DNA of 64,000 nucleotides from the NCBI RefSeq assembly GCF_023091745.1, contig NC_068911.1, positions 165,154,004-165,218,003 of the forward strand. Direction: 5' to 3'. Positions 1-16,110 of this stretch are shown piece after piece. Below the pieces are notes generated by a model that worked only from the letters and a program-made list of their open reading frames with translations, was not told the DNA's origin and searched no databases. A program made the position numbers and the translations under genes. The first letter of the stretch is position 1. The number at the start of each line of letters is the position of its first letter. Origin of the DNA: Budorcas taxicolor. Its lineage: Eukaryota; Chordata; Mammalia; Artiodactyla; Bovidae.

Positions 1-1030
1 GCCTGTATAGAGCTCCTCCATCTTCGGCTGCAAATATAATCAGTCTGATTTTGGTATTGATCATCTCTGATATCCATGTGTAAAGTCTTCTCTTGTGTTG
101 TTGGAAGAGTGTGTTTGCTATGACTATTGCATTCTCTTGGCAAAACTCTGTTAGCCTTTGCCCTGGTTCATTTTGTACTCCATGGCCAAACTTGCCTATT
201 ACTCCAGGTATCTCTTGACTTCCTACTTTTGCATTCCAGTCCCCTATAATGCAAAGGACATTTTTGGGGGTGTTAGTTCTAGAAGGTCTTGTAGGTCCTC
301 ATAGAACCATTCAGTTTCAGCTTCTTCAGCATTAGTGGTTGGGGCATAGACTGGGATTACTGTGATATTGAATGGTTTGCCTTGGAAACGAACAGAGATC
401 ATTCTCTCATTTTTGAGATTGCACCCAAGTACTGCATTTCTGACTCTTTTTGTTGACTATGAGGGCTACTCCTTTCTTCTAAAGGATTCTTGCCCAAAGT
501 AGTAGGTATAATGGTCATCTGAATCAAATTTGCCCGTTCCAGTCCATTTTAGTTCACTGATTTCTAGGAAGTCAATGTTCACTCTTGCTGTCTCCTGTTT
601 GACCACTTCCAATCTACCTTGATTCATGGATCTAACATTCCAGATTCCTAGGCAATGTTGTTCTTTACAGCATCGGACTTTACTTCCATCTCCAGTCACA
701 TCCACAACTTGGCATTGTTTTCACTTTGACTCCACCTCTTTATTCTCTCTGGAGTTATTCCTCCTCTCTTATCCAGTAGCCTATTGGGCACCTACTGACC
801 TGGGGAGTTCATCTTTCAGAGTCCTATCTTTTTGCCTTTTCATACTGTTCATGGGGTTCTCAAGGCAAGAATACTGAAGTGGTTTGCCATTCCCTTCCCC
901 AGTGGACCACGTTTTGTCAGAACTCTCCACCACAACCCATCCATCTTGGGTGGCCCTACACATCATGGCTCATAGTTTCATTGAGTTGGACAAGGCTGTG
1001 GTCCATGTGATCGGTTAGGTTACTTTTCAG
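1..1030 (-). mobile_element. BovB LINE fragment, endonuclease region
   Basis: Read on the minus strand, this stretch encodes pieces of the BovB (RTE clade) endonuclease N-terminus, for example WNVRSMNQGRLEVVKQE at about 575-640, and the upstream leader up to about 1030. The frame is broken in several places, so the copy is dead. It runs off the left edge of the window. A second, better preserved copy of the same region is at 61335-62489. It sits in the last intron of TRIM62, antisense to the gene. Confidence 0.9.
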
Positions 1031-1263
1031 AGATGCTTAAATGGATGGAGAACACACCTGGAGACCAGATGGGCTGCCTCGGCTGCTTCTTTCTGTTTGT
1101 GTAAAACAGTGTCCCGGGACCTAGAAAAGAGCTCTGACCTTTAAAATGTTGAACCCCAGGGGACAGGATTTGTTCATTCTCAGGAGTCTGGCACCTCTCC
1201 TGAAAATAAAGGATGGGTAGAAGGTTTGCCAGTACCCATATGGGGACTGACTTCTCAGAGTTC

Positions 1264-1640
1264 AGTTTGGTTCAGTCCCTCAGTTGTGCCCAACTCTTTG
1301 CGACCCCATGGACTGCAGCACGGCAGGCCTCCCTGTCCATCACCAACTCCCAGAGTTCACGCAAACTCATGTCCATTGAGTCTGTGATGCCATCCAACCA
1401 TCTCATCCTCTGTCATCCCTTTCTCCTCCTGCCCTCAATCTTTCCCAGCATCAGGGTCTTTTCAAATGAGTCAGATCTTTGCATCAGGTCCCAAAGTTTT
1501 GAAGTTTCAGCTTCAACATCAGTCCTTCCAATGAACACTCAGGACTGATCTCCTTTAGGATGGACTGGTTGGATCTCTTTGCAGTCCAAGGGACTCTCAA
1601 GAGCCTTCTCCAACACCACAGTTCAAAAACACAGTTCTGT
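1264..1640 (-). mobile_element. BovB LINE, 3' end fragment
   Basis: This is the reverse complement of the 3'-terminal part of BovB, starting with the TTCAGTTTGGTTCAGT-type terminus and continuing into the C-terminal coding tail. It closely resembles 23436-24000, 24349-25496 and 45853-47632. It is 5' truncated, as is usual for BovB, and antisense in the TRIM62 intron. Confidence 0.9.
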
Positions 1641-5285
<3,645 letters not shown>

Positions 5286-5875
5286 TGCAGTGGAGGGCGA
5301 CCGTGGGCGCCTGGGCTTGGCCACCAGCAAGAGCCTTGCCCCCATAGACGGGAGGCCTGGACTCCACCCCAGCGGGGCCACCCCTGAGATCTCAGGCCTG
5401 TTGTTTACTCTTCAGCCTCATTTCCCCATCTGTGAAATGGAGGGTGTGCTCTGTGACCCGGAAAATCTCTTCCAGCACTGATGTTCTGTAGCTCTGACCC
5501 TGATGGGGATGCAGCTGTGGTCCAAGAACTAGACCTGGTTTCGCCTCACGGCAGCCCCTGCCTAACCCCTCATCCTCCTCTCTGGCAGGTGACTGCATCC
5601 CTGTCTCCTTCCCGCCCACATGCCCTGACCTCAGGATGTGTCAGAGTGTTGCCAGCAGTTGGCAACTGCAGAGAGAACCCTCTTATGCTCCCAGGCCTGA
5701 GACTTGCCCCTGACCAAGCGAGTGATGGGCTGTTTTGTCTTTGATCATAGCCCACGGTGGTCACAGGTGGTAGCTAGCCCCAAAGTCGCCTGAGAACCAC
5801 CCTCTCCTTCCACCCCTGTACCAAGAGTTTTATAGTTCCTGATTTTCCCATTTATCTGTGGGTAAAAGTGATATT

Positions 5876-6084
5876 GGGCTTCCCTGGTGGCTCAGTGGTA
5901 AGGAATCCACCTGCAATGCAGGAGATGTGGGTTTGATCCCTGGGTCGAGAAGATTCCCCTGGAGAAGGAAATGGCAACCCACTCCAGTATTCTTGCCTGG
6001 AGAATCCTATGGACAGAGGAGCCTTGTGGGCTACAGTCGCAAAAGAGTCGGACACGACTTAGTGACTAAACAGCAACAGCAACA
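5876..6084 (+). mobile_element. Bov-tA SINE in the TRIM62 3'UTR
   Basis: A tRNA-derived head (GGCTTCCCTGGTGGCTCAG, then a B-box-like GGTTTGATCCCTGGGT) is fused to the Bov-A unit (ATGGCAACCCACTCCAGTAT ... GAGTCGGACACGACTTAG) and ends in a short CAGCAACAG-rich tail. It is inserted in sense orientation relative to the gene. Confidence 0.95.
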
Positions 6085-7229
6085 ATAAAAATGACGCTGT
6101 GGCCTGTGGAAGGCACCCAGGAGTTGAGCCCATGTGTTACAGCCAGTAAGCCCACAGGTCTTAAGGCAACAGGATGGCACACCCCAAGGCTCATGTAGGA
6201 CAAGCATCACTGGATGGTGGAGGTCCCCAGCAGCTCTGAACAAAGGTCCAACCAGGCCTCTTGACTTGGTAAGGGTGTAGCAAGGCTGGGGAGAGCAGTT
6301 GTTTAGGCCCTGAGCACTGGGGTGGGCTGTCGGTTAGGCCCCCCTATCAATCTTGGCATCTGTCTCAGTTGGGATACTATTGCAGAAAACATGAGCTGCT
6401 TTAGCTTTTTTTAATTAGACAAGGATTTATTACCACGTCCCTAGTGGCTTTGCAAAATCACTGCAAGGGCTAGAGGAGCCGACTCTGCTGAATTTCCAGG
6501 AACAGCTCCCAGCCGCCAAATTCATCACATCTGCTATGACCAGGAACGCTGCTCCCATCGGCAGGCAGCCACTGCATCAGAAGCCGCTGGCTGCAGAACT
6601 GTGCAGTCTCTGCTACTGTCCATGCCAGTAAATGATGTCCTGAGGCCTGCCTCCCTCCAGACAATTTGGTTTCCAGATCCAAATCTCTACAAGGGATTCT
6701 GTTTGGGGAAACATAAATCAGATCCAGAACCTTGGCTGCAAGGGAGTCTGGGAAATGTACTTTTCTTCTTTCCAGCTTCATCCATACAAAAAGGCACAAT
6801 AGAAGAAAGTGAGAATGGGTGTTGAACAAGCTCACTTTAAGTTTTTGCCATTGAAATCCACCTCTAGGCCTTGGGTTTGAGGCAGCAGAGCCTCTAGGTG
6901 TCCTTCTCCAAGGCTGTGTCCCTGTCCAGGACAGGCGCCCCTAGAGTGAGCCTGCAGAACCAAGCTGAAAGCCTCCCACCCTAAGCTTTCCTTTCCAGTT
7001 CTGGGGCCTAGATTCTGAACTTGGGGTCTTTGGTCATACCCATCTCAAAGGAGCCAGACTAGCTGAACCTGGGGGGGCTCCCACCTCACAACTGCTGCCC
7101 ATGGGGACCTCCCTTGGGCAGGAGGAATCCTCAGTCTCACCCCACCCATTCAGCTACCAGAATCTGGGCCACCCCCAGCAGTATTTTTATCTTAAATGTT
7201 ACCCATTTTGTGAGTTATGATGAATTTGT

Positions 7230-7240
7230 ATTAAATTAAA
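7230..7240 (+). terminator. TRIM62: Poly(A) signals, probable TRIM62 3' end
   Basis: Two overlapping ATTAAA hexamers (7230-7235 and 7235-7240) in an AT-rich context follow a T-rich 'gtatttttatctt' stretch. They are followed by a GTGAGTGGTC-like GT-rich element. This fits a mammalian cleavage and polyadenylation site; use is inferred. Confidence 0.6.
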
Positions 7241-7256
7241 GTTACAGGCTGTGAGT

Positions 7257-10200
7257 GGTCAGTGCCATTCATTTTGACATGCACAGAGGCCCACCCATCC
7301 TGGCCCAGGCAGCATACATAAATCAACATGGCTAATCCACAAAGCAACCCAGCTGAGTAGCACCATACCCATTTTACAGAGGGAGAAAATGAGGTTCACA
7401 GAGAGGACATGACTTGCCTACAGTCCCATGTCCCACACTAAGCGAGTTTAGAATTGAGCCCAAGGCACTCTCATCACAATTTACCAGTCAGGGAAGACTG
7501 TCAGTCTTGGCCTGGAGGAGGGCATGGTGGTAGCCTTGGAAGCAGAGAGGAGCTCATGAGACAGTGGCAAGAGACTGGGCCCTAGAACCCCACAGACCTA
7601 GGCTTAAATCCAGGCTCGGTCGCTGTGTGCCTCTAGAAAAGTGAATTAACTTCTCTGGACCTCAGTTTTCTCACATGGAAAATGGGGATAATCACACCAA
7701 TCTCACATGATGTGTTATAAGCTGCCAAGTGCAGTGCATTTAGGGAGGACCTGCCTGTCACCCAGCTGCCTCCCAGAGTCAGTGCCTAGAACTGGGTGGG
7801 TTTTCTCAACCTCTGGGCTGGCTCTGCTCCTAAGGAGTCTGTCTTCTTTCTTGTGCCTTGTGAGGGGGTGTGGGACCACCCAGGCCAGGCAGTTCCCCAG
7901 GTTCTCCATGTCAGAGGAGGTCCATCCCACCTCCGCCAGGAGTCATGGCCTTGCATGTGGGCACGCAGGTGTGTACGCTAAGGAGAAAGGCCACTGGGCC
8001 CCCCTGGAGTTGTGCAGTGCAGAGAAGCAGCCTTGGAAGCAGGATTCCTGGGCCTAGTCTTGTTTCTGTGCTGACTTGTTTTGTACCCTGAGGGTCCCTT
8101 CCTCCATTGCCTCACCTACAGAATGAGGGAGGTTAGACCGGGTGCTCTCTAAGGCGCCAGGTGGATCTTCACCTATACCTGGAGGCGGGGAGGAAAGAGA
8201 GAGGGAACTACCCAAGTCACTACTTGTTCGCGGTTCTTAGACATGAATGAGGAGGAGGAGGGGCTGTTGGCAAGGGCAGAGGGAAAGGTGTCTGAATGGC
8301 TGATAGCGCCCCAGTTTACAGAGAAGCTGTAGGGAGTGAGCCTGGGACCAGAGAACCCCATCACCCCCTCGTCCCATGCTCTCAGATCCCTGTGACTCCT
8401 CCCAAGCCCACTCCTCTATTTTGCTCAGGGCATCTGTCCCCTGGAAGAGGAGTAACCTGTCCACAGGCCTTCCTTCCCCTCCCCTGACTCAGGTTCAGCA
8501 CCTGGTCCCAGAAAGGCTGCTTGCTGCCCTATCTTCACCCCTGGTTTCCAAGTGTCTTGGAGTGTAGGGATCTAATTTTAACACCCAGCTGGGGACTCTG
8601 GGAAATCAGGGGACCTCCAGGTAGGAAGTGTCCAGAGACTTCCTGAATGAAAGAATCTGTGGTTGCCAGTATAACACCAGGAACCCCACGCTTAATACAG
8701 GTAAGTGAAGAGGGGAGACAAAGGCAGTCCAGCCTTGGTTTGGAAGCCCGGATCAGCAAGGATCTTCCCCAGGGCAGGAAAGAATTGATAGAATAACAAA
8801 AACCCCATTCACAACCATGTTCATGGTCAGCAAGCAAAGCAGTGGGACTTTTTGCACCTTATCTAACATCGAAATAAGCCCATGAAGTCAGTATCATTAT
8901 CTCAGTATCTGAGCAGGGAAACACTACTTCCCAGGGGACCCACAGACAGTACTCAGTAACGCTGAAAATCAGACTCAGGCCTGTCCAAGGCTAAAGCCCA
9001 GCTCTTCACTGGCCTCCCAGGAAATGCTTCTCAACTTTGAGAACAGCTTCAGTGACAGGCAGCAGCCACCAGAAGTGTGATGCCCCTGGGATTCAAGGCG
9101 GGAACTTAACCCAGACTCCACACCATTGAATTATGCAACTGTGAGTTAAGTTTCACCTATAGACTCCACCTCATGTACCTCACAGATCAAAGGTGGACTC
9201 GTGAAGGCACTATGTGACCCGGAGTGGGTCTCTCTCCCTTTCTGAACCTCTGTTTCCCCATTTCTATCAAGGAGGTTCAGATTCTAGCTAACTGATTGCC
9301 AAGGCAGTGGTTCTGATGGCCCAGGATCCTGTAAGTCTTATGTTGGTCCCAGGGCTTGGCCCGCTCAGCACCTAACAAGGCCATTAGCTCTGGGTCTTTC
9401 TCTCTGGGGTGGCAGCAGGAATAGAAAACAACAGAGATAAGGCCTCCTAGCAGCACAGGCTCAGCTCAGGGGCTCAGGGGATGGGCCTCCTCTCCTGCCA
9501 GAGAGGCCATCCCAGGAGGCTGACTGCTCACACCTGGGCAGCATCCCTGGCTTCATCCCCTCCTGTCTCAGTCTTAGCTCTATTCACTCTCCCCAGATGC
9601 TCCACCCAAATGTAAGTTGCAAAGGACCCTGTCACAGGCTTAAATGCAGATGGAAAGGAGTGGGATGAGGTTGGGGGAGGGGCAGTGTGCTGACCGAGGT
9701 GCTGAATCTTCATTCCCACCAGGGAAAGGTAATTTCTCCTTACTCTGGGACATCTGCAATTCTACCCAGCGTCTCTGGGGAAGAAGGAGTGCTGGGAAGC
9801 AAAGGAGAAATGAGAAGGAAAGGGAATGAGAGAGGGAGGGAGAAGGAATGAAAGAGAGAGAAAAAGAGAGACGCATTTAGGAGGCGTAGTCTCTAAAAAA
9901 TAGCAAGAGATGGGGACTTTTATTTTGAAATATGCTCATTTTCCTTTGTTTTTCTTTTCTATCTGGTTTAAATTATGTAGATTTTTGTTTACCCTGGATA
10001 GAATATAGAATAGAATATAGAACAGTCTTCCATCTTCTTTCAAAATGTTGACAGTTATATCATATTTCTGACTGTTACAAAATGCTCCCCATTCACCCTA
10101 GGAATTCAGTGAAGTAGGGGAAGAATGGCCACTTTGGACCCGAGGACCAGGGGGCTTCCTACTCTGATGTCATGTCAAGGGAGGGCTTTTCAGGAAGCTA

Positions 10201-11970
10201 GAGCCAGAGGCACAAAGCCCAAGCCCTGGTGAGCTCCACAAAACTGTGGGCTGCAATATGATCAAGTCTGAATGCTCAAGGCACCCAAGGGCTCCTCCAG
10301 CCCAATCTGGAGGCCCAGAGAGGGTTGGTTTCTAGTTCAAGGTCATATAGCACATGGCAGAGCCAAACAGGGGAACCCAGGTGAGGAAGAAGAACAAGCA
10401 GAGTCAGGAAGTCCTCTCTGAGTGGAGATAGCCCAGTTGAGCATGCTAGTCAGCATCATAGACTTCAGGACGGCTGCTAAGAGACCACTGGCCTCAACGC
10501 CATCATTTTGCAGGTAAGAATACTGAGACCCGGATGGGAAGTCACCAGTCCATGAGGGAGAGCAGGCCCAGACCCAGGTCTCCAGACTCACAGCCATCAG
10601 TTTCTCATGCAACCTTTAATCTCCCCCCTGTGGATTCTGATGCCTCCTCCTACCCCCTGGGAACTTGGAGTCAGAGCCAAAGGAGAAGGGGAGTGGCCTG
10701 GGTCCCTGCAGCTCCAGGCACTAAGAGCTGGTTACCTTTCTCCATCCTCTTCCCGGAAGAGAACGGAGAATTGGCCTGGACCCCAATGGCCCCGCCTCCA
10801 GGGCAGAGTCAGTCGGTGCCTACCCACACCTGGTACCTCCCTTACTGGCAACAGAGTCCAGAGCTAGTAACAGCCACCTGGGCAGCTGCTGGAGCTACTG
10901 GGAGTCACAGGTAAGAGAGGGCACTGGGGGTGATGGCCCAAGGAGGTCCCCTGATTCCACAGGGATTTGGGTTTTTTTTTTTTTCCTAAAGAAGGGGCTT
11001 TTGCCCCCTCTCTCCCTGTAGGCTGAGCCCCTGGGCCTGCTTCCTGTGCTCACTGCAAACCCCAGGTGAAGCCCCTCGATGACTAAGCTGCCAGATCTAC
11101 AAATCAGGAATGGGGTCCCAGGCTCAGCAGCTCTTCTCCTGCCACCGGGAGGAAGGAGAAGCAGATAAGGGCCCCAGGAAGTCCCAGGAAAAAACAGAGA
11201 CCAGCTGGAGGTGTGCACTTCTCACAGGTGTGGGCTGTGGGCCGAGATCTAGACACACCTGCTAAATCTAGAGTGGACCCCCACTCAGTCTCACTGACTC
11301 ACCAGTAACCCTGGACAACTCCTGGAATAGCCACCTTACTGATGTCCGCTTCTGCTTGGTTCAGTGGAAAAGATGGGTGGCCGTGGGCTATGGGACAAGT
11401 TTAGAAACTCTAGTTCTAAAGTTCTAGCTTGAGGCAGCCTCATGGAATTTGTCCAACAGTCTCCACCCACTTCACCTTCCCTCTTCTTTGGGGGTCTCCC
11501 TCCATCACACTTCTGGAATGCCCTCCTCCACCCCTTTCATTCCTCCATCAACACTTGCCCTCCTGTGTTCCTTAGAGTAACTGACTTGTGGTTTTCGATG
11601 CCTCCTTCCCCAACCCATGCACGTGTATAAAGAAACCTCTTTTAGAGAACAGCTAGTGGTCAGATTTCAGACACCACACCAAGCAGGTGGGAGAAAGATA
11701 ATAGTGGGAATAGGAAGGCTCCATATAGGCGGCAATACAGCAGCAGTTACTGTGTGGGCACAGACCTGGCCAGAAATGACCATGGCTCTCATGTACTGAA
11801 CTGATCCAAGTCCTACTCTTGACCCAGCCTTCAGCCCTCACTCCCCCTCGCCAGCAACCAACAGGCTAATGGTGACTCAATACTGCCTTTCTGTTTTGAG
11901 GATCTCCTGGTGGAGGGAAAAAATGATGATGTATATAATATTAGCATCAGAGCACTCAGAATATTAAAAT
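7257..11970. other. Intergenic, no gene seen
   Basis: Between the TRIM62 3' end and the first CHR SINE. MIR-like pieces are visible at about 7330-7450, 7560-7710 and 8850-9000, along with a GA-rich tract at about 9810-9872 and a T tract at about 10968-10984. A strong donor-like CACAG|GTAAGAG is at about 10906-10916, but the frame in phase with the 15910 exon has stop codons at 10865-10870. No coding exon can be supported. Confidence 0.5.
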
Positions 11971-11972
11971 CA

Positions 11973-12166
11973 GGACTTCCCTTGTGATTCAGTGGCTAAG
12001 ATTCTGTGTTCAAATGTAGGAGGCCTGGGTTCAATCCCTGATCAGAGAACTAGATCCCACATGTTGCAATTAAAGATCCCAAATGCTGCAATGAAGATGG
12101 AAGATTCCATGAGCCACAACTAAAACCCAGGGAACCCAAATAAATAAATAAATATTTAAAAAAAAA
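11973..12166 (+). mobile_element. CHR-type tRNA-derived SINE
   Basis: It starts with the tRNA-related GGACTTCCCTTGTGATTCAG and GGTTCAATCCCTG box, continues with the 'agatcccacatg...tgcaa' and 'agccacaactaa' blocks typical of cetartiodactyl CHR SINEs, and ends in an AATA-rich tail. Confidence 0.85.
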
Positions 12167-12472
12167 GAATATTGGGATCTCAGGTGGAGAGTGTGGAGCA
12201 GATTTTGGTCCTTAACACTTCCGCTTTTGTAATACCCGTCTACCTCCTAGAATATCCTTGCCCTCCTTTTTCTTCCTGTTGAAATCTTACTCATCCTTCA
12301 CGTCCCATTCAAGGTGAAGCTGTCCTCGTCATTCAGCTCCAGTGGAACGCAGCGGTCTGCACCCTTGAAGCACTTTGTGTCTCCCACTACCACTAGACCA
12401 TGAGCATCGTGAAGCAGGGATCATGTTCCCTGGGGTCATGGGTACAGAGAGGGTCACAGAAAATGTTTGCTA

Positions 12473-12670
12473 AGGAATTCCCTGGTGGTCCAGGGGTTAC
12501 GACTTTGCCTTCCAGTGCAGCGGGTGTAGGTTCAATCCCTGGTCTGGGAGCTAAGATCCCATATGCCTTGAGGCCAAAAAAAATGAAACAACATAAAACA
12601 GAAGCAATATTGTGACAAATTCAGTAAAAAGACTTTAAAAGTGATTCACATCCAAAAAAAGAACTTATGA
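12473..12670 (+). mobile_element. CHR-type tRNA-derived SINE
   Basis: A head reading AATTCCCTGGTGGTCCAGGG, a B-box-like GGTTCAATCCCTGGTC, 'agatcccatatgcc', then the 'aaacagaagcaatattgt' and 'aataaa-like gactttaaaa' 3' part of this family with an A-rich end. Lies 300 bp from the previous copy in the same orientation. Confidence 0.85.
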
Positions 12671-13189
12671 AAAAAAGAAAGAAAATCTTTGCTGGCTGGA
12701 GCTGGTTAGTGTCCAAGCTGGAACTATGGTTAATGTGTCCAAGTTGGGAGGGGGCATAGAGACCAGGAATGGCTCCTCCCTAAAGATGCCCAGGACGAGC
12801 ACACTGACACACCTCCGGCCAGGCTCTGCCCAGAGAGAACCAGGAAGAGCCGGCAAAGATGAGGAACATTCCTCGATTGTCTTTTTTTTTTTTTTTTCCA
12901 TTATAAAATAACTTCTGCTTTTTGCAAAAAGATTACAATAGATATAAGCCTATAAAACAGAAAGTCCCCTCATTCTGCTTCCAGGAGTCAACACCTGTTT
13001 ACAGTTTGCTGCAGGTCCTTCCAAGCATTCTTGTTTATACATAAACAAAGATACCCTTTTCTTTTATAAAAATATGTTCATTTTTAATTTCCTATGAGTT
13101 CTGTGCGTGCGTGCATCATGTCTGACTCTTTGCGACCCTGAGTTCTGTAAATTCCTACAATTTCTTGGTCAAAAGGCTTCCACATTCTA

Positions 13190-13447
13190 TTTTTAAATTT
13201 TATTTATTTATTTATCTCTGGCTGTGCTGGGTCTTCGTTGCTGTGCTCAGGATTTCTCTAGTCGTGGTGACCAGGACTACTCCCTAGCTGCCATGCACCA
13301 GCTTCTCAGTGTGGTGAATTTTCTTGTTGTGGCGCACAGACTTAGTTGCCCTGCAGCCATGTGGGATCTTCCCAGCCCAGGGATCAAACCCATGGCCCCT
13401 GCATTGGCAGGCAGATTGTTCACCGCTGGACCATGAGGGAAGTTCCT
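13190..13447 (-). mobile_element. CHR-type SINE, reverse orientation
   Basis: A reverse complement copy: a T-rich TTTATTTATTTAT tail at the left, 'ggctgtgctgggtcttcgttgctg' sequence, and the reversed tRNA box GGGATCAAACCC near 13380. It ends at 'atgagggaagttcc', the reversed SINE start. Confidence 0.85.
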
Positions 13448-15909
13448 TGCTCATTTTAAATGTCTTGCTTTCCTAAGTAACCTTTTTTTCTTATAACATG
13501 TTCATTGTAGAAAAATTGTGAAATACAGTCAAGACACACAGAGTACATATTCCCATCAGCCACTGTTCAGAGATAACCACTGTTCATGTCTAGGTGATTA
13601 GGTTTACAGGTTTTTCTCCATGTGAGTACATGTGTTTGTTTACAAAAATTGGAACACACTCTCCTGTTGTTCGCTAGTTTATGTTTTTTCTCCGCTTAAT
13701 AATAGATTGTGTGCATTTTCCCATATTATTGAATAGTCTTCTACAGCATCAATTTAATACAATAAGGTTGTTTGACCTTGAGGTCCCCCTAATAGCCTGT
13801 TTTTCCTGACTCCCCTTCTGAGTAGGGAGCCTGCTGCAACAGTGAGCCAGAGGCTGTTGCACCAGGGTTTAACCTTGGCCTGCCCCCTACTTTCAGGAAG
13901 GGAAGGCCCAGGAAGGCCTTGAATACCTGCCGCCTCACCCCTCCTGGGATAAGGTCCCAACACCCCACGGATGGGCCCAGGGCCCCCCTGCAACTTCTCC
14001 ACCGCCGCCCACCGGTGCAGTAAGTAGATACCTGCTGCTTTCCAACCCTGCTGCTCGCTTAGACCCTGGGCTCCTTGAGTCCTGCAGGGTGGGGGACTTG
14101 GGCAATCCCGACCTTGAAGTGGAGCAGGGAGGCTGGAATCAAGTGGAAGGGGAGGAGTGGAGTGCCACTTGCCCTTGTACTTCAGCCAGCTCTTCAGCCA
14201 GCTTTTCCTCATGCTGCTGGGACTGGGGGAGTAATAGGGGCAGATGGGGATAGGGGGAGGATAGGGGAAGGAGCTGAGCCACTTGAAAGTTTTCTGGTTC
14301 CCAAAGCAAATAGCCAACTTCCCAGCCCATGCTCTGCCCCAGGAATTTACCAGCCAAATAGTAAGGAATTAAGTGTGATCCTGGACCAGACTCTTATCCA
14401 CTCTTTGGGTGGGGGGCGGTGGTTGCGGGGGTCTCAGTTTCCCCTCCAATGTACCACGTGGTTCTTAAGGCAAATTCCCTGCTCTGGAATTCTGTAACCT
14501 AATTCAAACCCATGTTTTCCCAAATGCTCTCTTTTCTCTCCAAGCCCCTGAAGACCGTAAGATTGGTTAAATCTAATTGTGCGCCAGGGCTTGTTTGAGG
14601 GGTCATTAACATACTGTGTATTATTAGCTGTCAACTTGTTTAATCCTCACAACAAGCCTAAGAGGAGGTACCCACTTTTATTCCCATTTCACAGATGAGA
14701 ACACAGCCCATAGAGTTAAAATGATTTTCCACATTAAATGGTAAAGCTCAGATATGAACCCAGGGCTGTGGGACCCCCAAGCCCACGTTCCTTATTATCA
14801 TCCCATCCACATACCACTGTGCTGTGTGTGCAGAGATCATTCTTCCCTTGCTACAGTTGAGGAAACTGCGACCAGAGAGGGGAGGTGGATTCCTCAAGGT
14901 CATACAGCGTGTTCATGGCAGAGCAGGGTGAAGCCAGGCTTTCTGCCTCCCAGCCCACTCTCACCTCCTGTGCTGCCCTGGCTAGCTTTCAAAGAGGGAA
15001 GCTGCTGAGCTAGAAACAGTCCTTGGACTGGAGTCAAATGCCCAGAACTGATTGGGGCAGTCAGGTAGAAAAGGTTATGTTTGTTCAGCCCAGCTTGGTT
15101 CTACCCTCCCCTGGCTCAGTTCCGGAAAGTGTTGACTTTGGGCAGGTCCCAAAGGAGCAAAGGTGACATTACCTGTGGGTGGGGGAGCCCCTTCCCCACT
15201 CTCCTCTTGGCCCCACTGTGCTCTCCACTCCCGCACTCTGCCATTCAATCTCTTACCTGACAAACCCTTATTGAGCGGCTACTATGTGGTAGCACTGAGA
15301 TGAGCAGGGACAGGTTTGTCTCAGGTCTCCATCAAAGAGGCGATAGTGACCAGACAGTCACAGCACACGCGCAGAGGGCTGGGCTTGGACAAGAGGAGAG
15401 AAAATCAGAGGGGCCACTGGAGGAGGTACCGTGGAAGTCGAGACCTGCAGCATGAGTGAGAGCTGGGGACAGTGTTCCGGGCAACGGGAACAGCATGTGC
15501 TAGGGATAGGAGGCCAGAAATGAGATCATGTGGTTAAAGCATTGAATGCGAGCCAAAGAGGCAGCCTCTGCATCTCAGCTTCTTCATCTGCTAAGTGGAG
15601 GTGGCAGCTTGCTACGGGCTAAGACGCGGTATGGAAAGCACCTGTGTTGTAGCATCACTCCTCTCCCTTTCAGTCCACAAACACGTGCCTAGCACCAAGT
15701 GCCGACACTGGGGGAAATGAACTATGGCCTGCTTGTCCAAGGCCACTCAGTCTTTGCCTCCAAGCCTGTGACTGCTCTGTAGCAGTCCTCCTTCAGACCT
15801 GGGGCCCCAATATTATGTGGGGCCCCAGCTACTGAGGGTCAGGGAACAGCCCGCCCTTGGGGAGCACTCTGCTGCCCCTGCCCTGATGCCTCTGTCCCTT
15901 CGTCCCCAG
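13448..15909. other. Intergenic, no gene seen
   Basis: Holds old repeat-like AT-rich sequence at about 13480-13760 and a MIR-like stretch at about 14630-14770 (TTTCACAGATGAGAACACAG). The rest is moderately GC-rich unique sequence. A 187-codon open frame on the minus strand (13754-14317) is proline- and glycine-rich with no recognisable domain, and I treat it as chance. Confidence 0.5.
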
Positions 15910-16049
15910 ACGTGGGTGGCCTGCCGGCGGCAGTGATCATCATTCCAACCCTGCTCTCCTCGTCCACTCTCCTGATCATCAGCTTCATCTTATGGAAAAC
16001 TTGCCGCCGGCTGTCTCGGGTCACCCACCCCCGCCTGCCACCCACATGA
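15910..16049 (+). CDS. Possible terminal exon with one transmembrane segment, unrecognised
   Basis: After a plausible acceptor (CCTTCGTCCCCAG at 15897-15909), a frame beginning with a split codon (AC) runs 46 residues to TGA at 16047-16049. It encodes GGLPAA, then about 20 uninterrupted hydrophobic residues (IIIPTLL ... ISFILW), then KTCRR and a short proline/arginine tail. That is the layout of a type I or type III single-pass membrane protein end. I could not find a convincing upstream exon, and no poly(A) signal follows closely on this strand. The IIIPTLL start recalls the membrane segment of the kinase STYK1, but only from memory. It may be a real small gene, an alternative exon, a decayed gene or chance. 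I infer no function. Confidence 0.3.
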
Positions 16050-16104
16050 GGGCCCAGGTGAGCCACTGAAGCACCTTCAGCACGGGGGGCGGTTCTAAAT
16101 CAGC

Positions 16105-16110
16105 TTTATT
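16105..16110 (-). terminator. Candidate minus-strand poly(A) signal
   Basis: A perfect AATAAA on the minus strand, about 55 bases beyond the stop of the plus-strand open stretch 15910-16049. If both are transcribed, the two units converge here. Confidence 0.35.

Larger units (their letters stand above)
5286..7256 (+). other. TRIM62: TRIM62 3' untranslated region
   Basis: The region from the stop codon to the first convincing poly(A) signals. It contains a Bov-tA SINE at 5876-6084, so part of this UTR is ruminant-specific. The cleavage point is inferred, about 15-20 bases after the signals at 7230-7240. The short open frames inside it have no recognisable homology. Confidence 0.6.

Noticed and set aside
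10534..10916. Upstream exon for the 15910 membrane-anchor stretch, ending at the strong donor GTAAGAG
   Set aside because: The frame that would join in phase contains TAG and TAA at 10865-10870 with no acceptor or ATG after them.
13754..14317. 187-codon open frame on the minus strand
   Set aside because: Proline-, glycine- and serine-rich translation with no recognised domain, no splice or homology support, and an overlapping open frame of similar length on the other strand.
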